DNA of 49,659 nucleotides. Origin: Ichthyophonus hoferi (Eukaryota; Opisthokonta; Ichthyosporea; Ichthyophonida; Ichthyophonidae). The DNA lies in the NCBI GenBank assembly GCA_002751075.1, contig NAOQ01000010.1, positions 340,698 to 390,356 on the forward strand, given 5' to 3'. Each line of letters starts with the position of its first letter. The stretch's first letter is position 1. This document shows, one piece after another, positions 10,813 through 23,100 of the stretch. The position numbers were made by a program, and so were the translations under genes. The notes beneath the pieces are model-generated. The model was given only the letters and a program-made list of their open reading frames with translations. It did not search any database and was not told where the DNA came from.

Positions 10813-13800
10813 TTAGAACTTTTTAAATATTTCCTCATAGGGGTCCACTACATTATCTCCCGCCCACATAATTTTTTCTTCATCGTAACGGTCAAAGTTG
10901 GAATCATCACCCTCATGCGCTACACGGGGTATGTAGGGGGAAGGGACTTTCAGAGCATACATGGCTTCCCAATTTAGTCCCTATATAGTGTATATATATG
11001 TGTGTGTTAGTGCCCACATTGTGCTTGTATGCGGTCATAGCAAAAGGTATAGAAGGAGATAGAGAGACAGAGGTATAGGAGATAGAGAGACAGAGGTATA
11101 GAAGAAGATAGAGAGACAGAGGTATAGAAGGAAATAGAGAGACAGAGGTATAGATGGAAAAAGATAGGAATATATAGAATATTAATAGAGGAAGCTAGGT
11201 AGATAGACAAGTGCAGGTAGAAAGTTATAGAAATGCATAGAATAACAATGAAGAGGGTGGGAGTGAAAGCATCAACCTTAAAATATTGATGGTTTTTAAT
11301 ATCTTGCACGTGATCCTTCATACTGCCCAATCGTCGAGTGAGATCACCAGTCAAGAATCCACTAACTATTAATCTCTGTATGACCTCGGAATGTTAATTA
11401 AGAAGGATGCACATTGGTAGATGATAAGATGGTACAGTTCTATCATACCAGACAGGATATGGCAGCCAATCAGCATCTGGTGTTATAAAGCATGGTCTAT
11501 ATTGCTATTGTGATTGGATAAGCTATGGTTACCTATCCAAAAACACAAACATACACTCATATATTCACAATCAAATAGATATAATTAAATCGATCATTAC
11601 CTCTCCCTCTAGAACACACAACTCTAATCCTTCCCTCCCTCACCCCTCATAGACACACAACCCCTATCAATGACCATCTATCCCTTTCCACTCCTCTCCG
11701 ACTCCCTCACCTCATCCTGTTTAAAGTGTACTGGGAACCCCATACGGCCTTCCACAATCTTCTTGTACATTTCCATCTGGTTGGGGTCATAGAAAGGGGC
11801 ATGGCCCGATCGCATTTCATAGATCAAAATACCTGTAAACGTAGGGCCTTAGTGACATAAGAGGGGGTCCCTACCTTACATATGCTTGGTATAATAATAT
11901 CACCACTCCCCCTCCCATACCCCACCCATACATACATACATATTTATATACATGCAAGCACACCTACATACACAGACATACACACACGTACCCAAAGCCC
12001 ACCAATCAACTGCATGAGCATAGCCTTTGCTCAAAATAATCTCGGGGGCCAGGTACTCAGGGGTACCACAAAGGGTCCAGGTACGATCAGACACCCTCTT
12101 GGCAAACCCGAAGTCCGTCACCCGAATATGGCCAGCACGATCTATTAGAAGGTTTTCTGGCTGTAAAACAACAGAGAAACTTATTTAAGTATTAGTATAT
12201 CTTCCAGTGGTAGGTTAGGGGCTAGAAAAGGCAGTGGATGCATGTGGTTGTGTACCTCCATACCAGTTATATAAGCGTGTTCAGGTCTATATGTATGTAT
12301 GTATTCTCTGATAACTCTGTTTATACAACTTAGTCACTGTACCACTATAAAATGCCGTGGAGACTTTCTTATTAACTACCAAGTTGCACTACAATGGTTC
12401 TATGCGCTAACGAGTAAGGGAAGCAGCCTATCAATTAACACTAATAAGGAGGCAACAGCCTGAAGAAGAGGGGCGAGCTACCTTCAAATCACGGTACACA
12501 ATATCTAGGTTGTGCTGTAGGGACGATAGATTTAATAACCCTATATGCCAATACATAACCCTGTCAATCAAAATTTCTCTATATATACATTGCAATACTT
12601 CCTATGCTTATTAAAAAACATTAAAAAACTAATAACCAACACAGACTGGGCAATAGTATAGACATGCTGCTAATAATTTTAAACCACTTACATATACAAT
12701 ACTTTAACACTAATTAATTCACAAATACATATATACATACATAGTGTCTAGGTAACATAAATATTACCATAACCCCATAATGTGTCATACCAACCTAGAT
12801 CAATGGTCAATAATAAAAACATAATCAATCTATGTCCTGCACAATTGGCCACACCATACTACATTACACTATACTGTCTTATATTATTAGGCCCTACCAG
12901 GTATTCAAAGGCAAGTACAATTTCTGCCGCATAAAAGCGAGCAGTCTCATAAGCAAAGAATCGGTTACGGTGAATATGGGTGAACATCTCCCCACCGTTG
13001 ATGTACTCTAGACAGAAATAAATGCTGAGTTTATCCTGTCATAAACATGTTAAGGTTGTGCGTATATGTTATGGTTGTTATGGGTATGTCAAGCGTTGTT
13101 TATGTGTATGTTATGTGTATATGCAGAAATAAAAAGCATGTGCTTGGGATGCATGTGGCTCGTAGTAGTCGGAGAGAAATGCGAAACTAGAGTATATGAA
13201 AGAATATGATATTAGGGTAAGAAATAACATTCAATATAAGTATACATTTAGATGTGAGATAGAGGGGTGGAGGGTAGCAAGGGGGATATATGGTAATAAT
13301 GTACCTATGATGGTATAAAGGTGCGTGAATATGGGGGGCTGCTATGCTTGACTGTAATTTTAAATGGGTTTAAAGATAGGCATATCCAATGTAAACGCAT
13401 AGTCTGATATTAACTATACTAGTAGGCTTAGACATATTTGCTCATCTCCTCTCTTTGATCTATTATTATCCCATACGATCAGCATCACATCCACACCACC
13501 CCACCTACATTACCTACACATATACATATACATCATCACATACCTGGAAATAATCGGTCATTTTGATAATAAAGGGGCAGGAGACACATGCAAGGATATT
13601 CTTTTCATTGGCTGTATGTTCTACTTGCTTCAGCTTTATAACAATCTCTTTTTTGATAATCTTCAACGCACAGTACTTCCTAGTAGTACGCTCCTGTACC
13701 ATCCCATTGCTGGATTAATAACTCAATGTTATTTTACATAAACCTTACATGTTCGGATTTATAGCCATTCAGCGTATCTACTTGATACACTTACATAGTA

Positions 13801-15493
13801 AGTTAATATTTATTAGATGCATGCATAGATATCTACACCCCTGGTTGCATCTGATGGCATAACTGTAGATACATTGCTCCAGGTCTGTGTAGAGTTGGCT
13901 GTAGAGTAGATGTAATTGGGGTATTACAATTACCAGCGACCAAACAGTTCCAAAATAGCTATGAACACCAGTAGTCTTTGCGAGCAGAGGGCCAACCAAA
14001 ATATACAACAAAGCCATCAACCCAACCTAGAAACCACCCAGCATAGGGGGTGTACTACACTATAGTCAGCCTTGCCTTGCATAAGATTACACGGCCAAAT
14101 GACCCTGTCCCTAAGGTCCTGTATAGCTCAAACCGAAGAAGTTGGTTACTTGTACTCTGTAGATATAAGTGGTATAGTAAGTAGGTAAATGAGTCAGGGG
14201 AAGATTAGCAATAGGGGTGTAGGGTTGGGTTGTGAATTAATGAGTGAATAGGATGCAGGGAAGGGAGAAGGGAGATCATAGAAACTGTCATCGGTTGTGT
14301 GGTATGTATAAAGGTATGGTTATATGTATTTTTTTATGTGCATGATAATGGCAATAATAACATAATAACAACATGCTGCTGANNNNNNNNNNNNNNNNNN
14401 NNNNNNNNNNNNNNNNNNNNNNNNNNNNNNNNNNNNNNNNNNNNNNNNNNNNNNNNNNNNNNNNNNNNNNNNNNNNNNNNNNNNNNNNNNNNNNNNNNNN
14501 NNNNNNNNNNNNNNNNNNNNNNNNNNNNNNNNNNNNNNNNNNNNNNNNNNNNNNNNNNNNNNNNNNNNNNNNNNNNNNNNNNNNNNNNNNNNNNNNNNNN
14601 NNNNNNNNNNNNNNNNNNNNNNNNNNNNNNNNNNNNNNNNNNNNNNNNNNNNNNNNNNNNNNNNNNNNNNNNNNNNNNNNNNNNNNNNNNNNNNNNNNNN
14701 NNNNNNNNNNNNNNNNNNNNNNNNNNNNNNNNNACTGTCATCGGTTGTGTGGTATGTATAAAGGTATGGTTATATGTATTTTTTTATGTGCATGATAATG
14801 GCAATAATAACATAATAACAACATGCTGACACCTAATATATAAATACATATAAATAGAAAGAGCTACTAATTGGGTTCCAAGAAAGAATACAATGTAGAA
14901 GTAGTAATCTAGCCAGTAATCAAAGGAAAGAACATTGTTAAGGAGGTCCTTGACGTATAATACACCAATAAAACTGTAGAGATAGAGAAATATATATTAA
15001 ATCAATTACAATAAGAGCGGAAGTGAGTGTAGAGTAACCATGCCAACCAAGATAAAGACGGCCAGTTGTTGACAACAGATATAGCTGATTTTAATGCACT
15101 TGTACGATGTGTTCATATTTGGGTATAAAGTTCAACAGAATACAGCAATGAAGGAGCAAGCAAATATACAATGCATGGAAGTAAACGAAAGTACACACGT
15201 ACATATTCATTATGACCAAATAACATATAAGTAAGCATAAAAAAGCATAAATAACTATAGCATTATCCTTACCAATTTTGAATTATACAGTGCTCTTATT
15301 CGCCCTTCAAAATCATTTCTTTGATCCTTAAGCTCTACTGAGGTAGAGGGCTTTCGGTAGCCGGAACCTCCCATAAAGTCCGTCTTCACTACTGCACACA
15401 AAGTGAAATGTTATATTATATTGCCCATGTGTGAAAATAAAACACAGGAAGGAAATGTGTGTGCTTACCTCTATACATGTTTCGGTCTGTCAT
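10813..15493 (-). CDS. cAMP-dependent protein kinase catalytic subunit (AGC kinase)
   Basis: Ser/Thr kinase activated when cAMP releases its regulatory subunit. Exons on the minus strand: 15493-15469, 15391-15273, 14156-14076, 13693-13544, 13035-12898, 12514-12482, 12160-11992, 11832-11711, 11375-11277, 10980-10813; all phases agree, 367 residues. Seen: glycine loop GTGSFGRV (64-71), ATP-binding Lys86 (CALK), [17 protein letters not shown], catalytic YRDLKPEN with Asp180, DFG 198-200, activation loop [15 protein letters not shown] (Thr211 equals PKA Thr197), DWWALG, and a C-terminal FDRYDEE tail ending in FKKF, the FxxF hydrophobic motif typical of PKA. The intact core and motifs suggest an active enzyme. 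The N-terminal 56 residues are lineage-specific. One intron has GC-AG ends, and an assembly gap sits in intron 2 without touching coding sequence. Confidence 0.95.
11046..11153. repeat. Tandem repeat of about 30 bp, purine-rich
   Basis: About four imperfect copies of a unit containing gatagagagacagaggtata, in the last PKA intron. Confidence 0.9.
12482..12514 (-). other. 33-nt microexon carrying the PKA catalytic loop
   Basis: The exon encodes exactly 11 residues, [11 protein letters not shown], with the catalytic aspartate. It is flanked by ctacag and gtagct. It joins FEYL upstream and PENLLID downstream in phase 0 on both sides, which is the invariant order in the family. Confidence 0.9.
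13694..14075 (-). other. GC-AG intron in the PKA gene
   Basis: Donor AAG|gcaagg after VILCK, acceptor gtacag|G before [11 protein letters not shown]. This join gives the exact family spacing between the glycine loop and the ATP-binding lysine. The nearby alternative acceptor (…ccag at about 13709) puts the downstream sequence out of frame with this donor. Confidence 0.8.
14284..14378. repeat. 95-bp direct duplicate, left of the gap
   Basis: This sequence, starting actgtcatcggttgtgtggt and ending acatgctg, is identical to 14734-14828. It is followed by ctga and then the gap. Confidence 0.97.
14383..14733. other. Assembly gap (351 N)
   Basis: Run of N inside PKA intron 2. The open frames through it are artefacts of translating N. 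It is flanked by an identical 95-bp sequence on each side. Confidence 0.99.
14734..14828. repeat. 95-bp direct duplicate, right of the gap
   Basis: Identical to 14284-14378, an offset of exactly 450. It begins at the first base after the gap, which is what two overlapping contig ends left unmerged would look like. Confidence 0.97.
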
Positions 15494-18400
15494 TTTCTAT
15501 GTTAAAGTGAAGAACGCCCTGTACTTCTTGAACAATGTATTGCCTTAGCTTACAATAATCCTAGTTGACATGAAAATGTAAGTCTTTAGCGCCAATCAAC
15601 CAACTTAATCGGACCGTAAGATACATGTTTTGTCCTCCAAGTGGTAAACTAAATACCCTTAAATAGGTAAACTTAATATATATATATATATAAGGTTGGT
15701 ATTAAATAAAAACATCTATAGAACAAAGAAAAGTTCAGCTTAAAAGGACTCAAGCTGAGGTTATGAACTTATTCCGTTTTTCTTTTTCTATAACTAAATA
15801 CTACCAAAAAGAAAAAAGAAAAAAGAAAAAAGAAAAAAGTAAAGAAACAAAATATAACCTGTGAAATAATGCTAGAAAGTTATTTCAGTACAAAGTCAAT
15901 AGTATATAAGCCATATAATTATATAATACAAAGAAAATCAAAGGTAGATAAACACAAGACTAGACTAACTACATAAACATATGGAATAAAAAGGGTAAAA
16001 ACAAATACCCAATTGCAGGAGTAAAGCATGAAATAATTAGTTGTATTATAACCAAGTATTTTTTTTCATGGCTCACTCTGCCTGCTGCTAAAAATTTGAA
16101 TTAAACTGCAGCAATATCGCTTCCATCCTTCACTGATTATTGGTCTCTCTCTTAATGAGGTCTTCGAATACTTATTCCTTTTTTATTCCTCCTTCTCATT
16201 GGTGGTTGTCATAACTTTGTTTGTCATTTTAACAACTTAGTTACCTTATAGGGGTACATGTTCCATAAAATAGCACCAAAGTCCCAAAAGTAGAAGCATA
16301 TTAAATTAAGTTATAAAACTATTAATACATTTTTCTTTTTTTCCCCTACAGTTTCATTTGATTAAAATTATTGCTGTAATAGAAAAGCATTAACATATAT
16401 ATATATCGAGCATATGCTCTACTTTGTCATCATTACGTTATATGTATTTGAATGTACGTACATTCTTAAATAGGCAGCTCGGCAAGAATCCAAATGCCAA
16501 TTGTAGGAGACTGAGGTTGGCATACAAATATCTACAAATATTGACATACTCATTGCCAATAAGCTAATTGATTGAAACGATTGGCACCCTTCCTGTAGAT
16601 AGTAAGATCAAATCTATTTGCTAAAACCGTGTCTATCTTACCCTGTGAGCGTTCATGTTCATATTAATATTAGTTAATTCATGATCGTCGTGAACGAAGG
16701 TATACTTTAAGTCAGCTTCGAGCAGGCTAAGATTTTTTTTTTAAAAAAAAACTTTTTGCATACTTGTTATCATATGGTTTCATTTATTTATGTTGATATA
16801 TATAAATGATACTAGTATAGTTTTTCTCTTGTTTCAAGAGAATTTATTTCGGTTTTATTTATAAAGATTCGAAAAAGCCTCCAGGAGGTTGGGCAGCAAC
16901 TTGGGCAAATACTTGGCTTTCTCTTTTCCTTCAGGCTTTTATGAGTCCAATAATATCAAATACTTTTTTAGGCCAATGCGCCAATCCAATAATCTTTTAA
17001 AAAAGGAATTATAGGGTTGCAGCTAAATATAAATTTTCAGTTATATATACTTTCCATTGCTTAGCGCTAAAAACGCATTTCAACAGTTATTTATGTTAAA
17101 CTGACGGCGTAATGTAGTCACACAAGTTTTAATGGAAAATTATCAATAATTCATGATATCCAAGATATACATGGTCTCCCTTAAATAATCAATAAGATAT
17201 TATGTATCATTTCTTTATATAATCATAGTAGCTAACTAATTTTCTACAAGCATGTCTAACTTTTTCTGGCATGCATAAATGCCTAGCAAGACGTGAAGGA
17301 TTTGATGCGCATTTATTTGTATTAGTAGTGCAGCCTGTACGGCCTGTAATCAGATGCAATCCGAGTTTTGTAAGATGAATCTATTGCTTAGTTAAAGGCA
17401 TAATTTTCAAAATAATTTGCTCTATTTATCATTTACTAATTAATGTTGAAGCAATCCATTGTTTCGCGTCTTTTCTCACACTGATAGGTACTCCCTGTTG
17501 GCTAAATATCATGCAGTTCTCTGAAGAGGGAATCATCCAGTCATGTGGTCCCTATCCGTTTATGACTAAACCATATTTGGTGCTTCCTGTTTCGACCTCT
17601 AAAACTACTTCATCAAGCAAAGCCTATTGTTAGGGTTATCAGGACTGATGAGACAGGGTTGTAAAATCATAATAGGAGGTAAATAAGCAGGGTTCTAAGC
17701 ATTATTACAACACCGGGAAGTGGTTCAGGCTCCATATCGACTTCTAGGTTTAAAATATCGCAAGTGCCCATGTATACGATCTTTTACGCAAATTCTGGTT
17801 TGATTTTGAAAACATTTCTCCCTTTTCGTAATGGATGATCAAATAATTCTAATGGTAACGATTGTTTGGTGATTTGTAATGATCGATAGAAGAGGAATAA
17901 ATAATACCATGAATAGGAAATTTTGAAGAAAAACAAAAAAAAAAATGACATAAAACTGTGAAAATATAAGTAAACTATAAAAAATTATAAATACGCAGCC
18001 ATATCCCAGTAAGGCCAACTGTGGTGTCGAGGAGACAAAATAGTTCTATCCCTGTTCATAAAGGTGCCTATACACCCAATGGTGACCTCCTTAGCCCGAA
18101 AAAAATGCCCAGCGACCCTTAATTAAAGCAAACCATGACAGGTAGCCTTCATTAAGCTATAACTAATAACCTGCTTTTATACAAAACACAGATGATAGTA
18201 GTATGTTTAATCACCTAATGAAATTATTCTTCACCAATTTTTTATGGCACTATTGGTTATATATCCAAATTGTACCTACCACTAATAGCTATGCTATAGG
18301 CGTCAATTCCCAAACGGCTCAAGGTGCGACGGGATAGTCTTCAAATGGTTTATCTATATCTATATCGGGAACCCAATGTGTGTTTTAATTGCTTAATTAA

Positions 18401-18749
18401 TTACAAAGGCGCGAAAAATATGTATAGTACACAGCTACTCCATGCACAAACCTTGTTTTCACCTTGTAGTAAGATATTATTCATAAAAAAATGAGACACT
18501 AATTTTTATTTCAGCTCTTTAGTTGCAAGTGATTAGGGTTGATTATTAGGGTTAATTATTGTTTTACCATTTAACTATTTTGCTTAAACCTTAGACCCTG
18601 AAGGCAGTCATAAGGGGATCCAGGTGTGGTTTCTTTCCCAAATTACCTGTAGGTTTATAAAGTTGAAGGCGGTAAAGTTGACAAAAAAGCTGGCGTAAAC
18701 TCTCTACACACTCATACATATAGTGACTATATACTGTTATTTTGCCAAA
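15494..18749. other. AT-rich spacer between divergent PKA and POLE2
   Basis: It holds the 5' flanks of both genes. Content seen: a (GAAAAAA)n-like tract at 15803-15838, a TA run near 15680, a T10/A9 inverted homopolymer pair near 16732-16752, and scattered short ORFs without protein-like composition. No tRNA, rRNA or transposon was recognised. Promoter elements could not be assigned with confidence. Confidence 0.6.
15803..15838. repeat. (AAAAAAG)n simple repeat
   Basis: Four to five copies of a seven-base A-rich unit with one G. Confidence 0.9.
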
Positions 18750-20144
18750 ATGAGGGGCGAATCCGTAGATGCCGGTCTAGCCAAGAAACTTCAACCTGCA
18801 ATTTTTCAAGCCTTTAAGAAAAAGGGTAAACAGAACTTGCCATCCTGACCTTTCCTACGCACGCAATGATTATAACCCGCCTCTAGTTATAATTCGGGTG
18901 TATATGCCACTTTTATTCCGGGTTATTTTTTGACATGCTTTTTTCTTCCAACAAAAAACATTATCATAGACTCTGTCAAGCCCAAACCATCCCTATCTAT
19001 CTTCCACAATTTACATTTTGTTTATTTAATCCAAGTGTTACTCAGTATGGCTGGGGTAAATTTACTATCTGATCAATTTTTCGACAGGGTTAATGCTACG
19101 ACCTGATGCCACCAAGTATCTTGTTGCGTCTATGAGCAGGGTAACTAATTCAAATACAAATACATCTACCTTTGCATATGTCTGCAAGTGCGTAAACTTG
19201 ACTATTCGAGTGTATGAGGAAGGATATTTTACATACAGACACACACATATATATATATAATTTAGTAAAATCTATTATTTATCTTTTGGTTGAAATTTAT
19301 TATATTGGACTACCATTATATTTTGTCCGTGTTTTTAATAAGAAGGTTTGTGACCGCTTGGGTAACTAGACAACCTCTACCACCTACCACCTTAAAACAC
19401 AACCGGGCAGGATAAATACAAAACTTATCACAGAGACTTGTTTAAACGTACATTTCTGTAAAAATATTTATAATGTCCATATATACCAATGTAACCAATG
19501 TAAACGTAAACATATATGTTCTTATTCAACATTCATGAACCATAATGACCTTCGGTATGTTAAAGTTATGCCCAACATTACCAATTACAAAGATGAGGCC
19601 AATAACGGCCAGGATACGTGTTGGGCCTATTACTAGTCTTCAACCACGTTATATATACCAGACCATGATATTATACTCCCTCTTTATACGGTTATCCCCT
19701 GTCTCTCTATTAAGCTTATTGATGTTCTGTAGGAGGTTATGTAAAGGTGAATGTAGACCTACACAGCAATTAGAGTATATAAATCCTTATCTACAAAGTG
19801 ATAGGTATAGGACCATCTCTATCTCTTGTCTCATTTATCAGGGTTGTAATACTTATGCATGCCCCCTTATTGGTTGTCACCCCCTCTAGGTGGACATGGA
19901 TGATTGGGTGTCAAGTCTAAAGAAGATTGTTGAAGCCATTGACAAGGAAAGCTGTATGTACTCCAATCTGTCTTGTAGTGATTTGGATGTGGTTGTTTAT
20001 TCTTGCATTATATCAGTCCTTGATTCATGTTCTTGTACTAGTTATATCTATATAGTGAATGGTGTGGAAGGATACTAGCGCACATGCATGCATGCATGCA
20101 TACATACACAAATACATACATACATATATACATACATACATACA

Positions 20145-20178
<34 letters not shown>

Positions 20179-23100
20179 CATACATACATACATACATACA
20201 TACATACATACATACATACATGTAGATAAATAGTTGAAGGGGGGAGATGGTTGATATGTAGATGCCTTTTCATTTAATGTATCTACTGTCTAATGATATG
20301 ATGTTTTATCACAATCAATACCTATGCAGGATTGTAGATTGTATTTACTCTCTAGAAGTTACACCCTTTACCCCTTTCCTGTCTCTTTACATTCTATGGG
20401 TCACCTCTATATCTTCCCTGGTCAACCTTCTTTCTATACCTCCCTTATATGGGTATTTCTTTTGTATGTTTTACTAAACTGGCTTATATATATAACCATT
20501 TACGGATTATCAATTCCGCCGCGTCACTACAACTATGATTCACTAGAAATCCTCCAATCACGCGACCTTTTATTTTTTTCGAGGTGTGTACAATTCATTG
20601 GGTTTACCCTATGAAAAACCAAGGATATTAAACCTCTACACAGTTATACAGCCCAATACTATTATCTTATTTCTTTTTCTTTATTTAAGCAGTTCACCAG
20701 TGCCCAGCGACCAATAGATTACAGCCCCTTAATGTATGTCTCTATTAGGTGGACAGTAGTCATGATGCGAGATTAGATAGTCCTTTTATTGGGAACCAGC
20801 TGCATGGTCCGAGACATATTAGTGACTTTATGTGGAATTGAATGTGATACCACTTACTATATACCCATCAATGCACATAAACCTGTGCATGCCCCTAGGC
20901 CTACACCCTACTGACCCTAGTTTGCCTGTACCAACAGTGGGTAGCAATGTTCTGGAGAAAGAGGCCGTGGAAGAGGCTGTAGGGCGATTGGTAGCCCAAG
21001 CGAATAACGTACAAACCGGCACACCCGCCAATAGTATTGCCGTTATTGATGCCTTTTCCATCCCGCAGTTCGTCTATGATGTCGACCGCAAAGTCTTTTT
21101 CCCGTAGGCTGCTTTCTTATACTATTGCTATGTGTCTGTGTTATTTATCTTATGAAAAGGTAGAGCGAGAGCCTGTCGTGACCTAGTCCGTATGTTGTTA
21201 TTTGAATGGGCTGGCCTTCTATGTTGGTTGTTGTTTGATTATTTTTCCAAGCGTCTCTACCCAATAGGGTGAGGTAAGTATAATTACCTTATTTTAAGTG
21301 CCTTCCTAGCCAATGATATTGGGAGTATATATATTCAGTTTTACAAAAGTGAGGGACAGGGCAAAGCAGTTATGCTAGTGGATAGAGTGTATCAATAATG
21401 GTATTTTACATATTATTATACTTATGTACAATAGAAGCTGGGAGGTGACCTTAGCTGGTAACCCTCGCCTTAATTGACCAATCAATCAACTTTTCTTTTA
21501 GAACAAGAAATAAGCCCACCTTGTTTGCCGATGGAGAGGCCAAGGCCACAGTATTCCGCGAACGTTACACCTTAATCCTACAGAGAATACAGCGCCATCC
21601 TCTCTTCTGCCCTCCTGCCATCCTGACCGATGATGCGCCTACCTATCACAAGGTACTGTCAATACACTCATGCATGTTATATTGTAATCTCTTGTATCGC
21701 CACAGTACAGCCCCCCTATCATATCTTCATTCTTATGACATAGTTAAGTCCACTGCGACTATTCTTTTGTTTTATTTAGGTCTTTATTTTCTATCTCCCT
21801 CTCCGTTGTTCTCCCTCCCAACCCAGCGATGGTTTCTATCACATCTCACCAACTAGAGGTCTATTACTATCACCCAATCAAGCCATGCTGATGGGGAAGG
21901 ATGTGGGCCACAGCTTATCCCTATTGACTCCCTACAAGGGATGGGAGATATTGGCGAGAGCCAGGCCGAGAGCCAGGCCCGTAGCCTGACCCTTCTGGGA
22001 ATGCTATCACAACTAGAGGAGGGTAAATGGTACCTGGAGGACCTTAGTGGGAATGTCCTGCTGAACTTGGCCCAATGCATATCCTGCCTTGTCCATGCTA
22101 GCCACTTACTTTACTACACCTTTATACACTTGCAATAACTTTTCCCCTCTCTTTCTCTCTTTCTCTCTTTCTCTCTTTCTCTCTTTCTTTCTATTACACT
22201 GTGTGCCTTTATCTAACATCCCCTCACATACTTATTCTTGTCTTGATAATATTCTCTTGGCTATCTTTTTTATGTTGTCTTCCATTCTACTCCTGCTTTC
22301 ATTCATCCACCTGTCTGTAGCCAATAACCTACCCACCAATCATCAATTGATGTCTATATTGCACCTTAACAACCAGACACAAAATCACTACTGGGCTATT
22401 TGTAGAAACCACCATTGTGCTAGTACAGGGTTATTATTATGACAGCTGCTTTCATGTATTAATGATGGGTCTTCCCCCGGCCGAGAATCGCGAAACTACA
22501 GCGTATGTATTCCTGTGGTGTGTGTCAGTGTTGTTTATACCTCTATATATATAATCTTTTTGGTGCGTTTATTTATTTTGACCTCCTCTCTGTATATAGT
22601 CCTTTTGCTGTGTTTATATATATATTATCACGTCTATTATATTAGTATGCGTATGTTTATTTTTATTTATAGTGCAATGTGTGGATCTCGTTGAATGGCA
22701 TGGCATGGTCTTCAGGACCTGATTTAAGAGTGATTGTACAGGGATAGTAAAGGCTGTTTGGTTATGTACCTCTACACACACACATGTATATGGTATCCAC
22801 CTAACTGTAGGCCCTATTTAACTATTTGACATATTCTTTGCTATGTATGTTAGTAAAATTCTATACTTCCCAAAGTTGTGATAATTGGCATCTATTGGTG
22901 GATATTTTTATTGATGATAAAACATCCCAAACTTGCCATTGGTTCAGGAAGTGCTTGAATCTTTTCCTTATCATATAAGGCATACTAGGTGCACAAAGTG
23001 AATAGTGCGCACCACCTGTGTGTAAACAATGTGTGCCATATTATTGGGTGATAGTCACATGCCTTTATACACAGCAAAGTGTTTAAGAACATTAATTTCT

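Noticed and set aside
14334-14795. ORFs on both strands across the N run
   Set aside because: Artefact of translating an assembly gap.
17600-17680. ctgatgag core like a hammerhead ribozyme
   Set aside because: The matching GAAA core and flanking stems are not found.
18528-18566. Two ttagggtt strings, telomere-like
   Set aside because: Only two scattered copies, not a tandem array.
20025-20273. Minus-strand ORF with a repeating CMYV pattern
   Set aside because: Translation of the (CATA)n microsatellite.
20751-20842. Open stretch after an ATTAG acceptor starting GTGGACAGT, like the start of POLE2 exon 3
   Set aside because: No usable donor, no match to POLE2, and exons 3 and 4 already join in phase.
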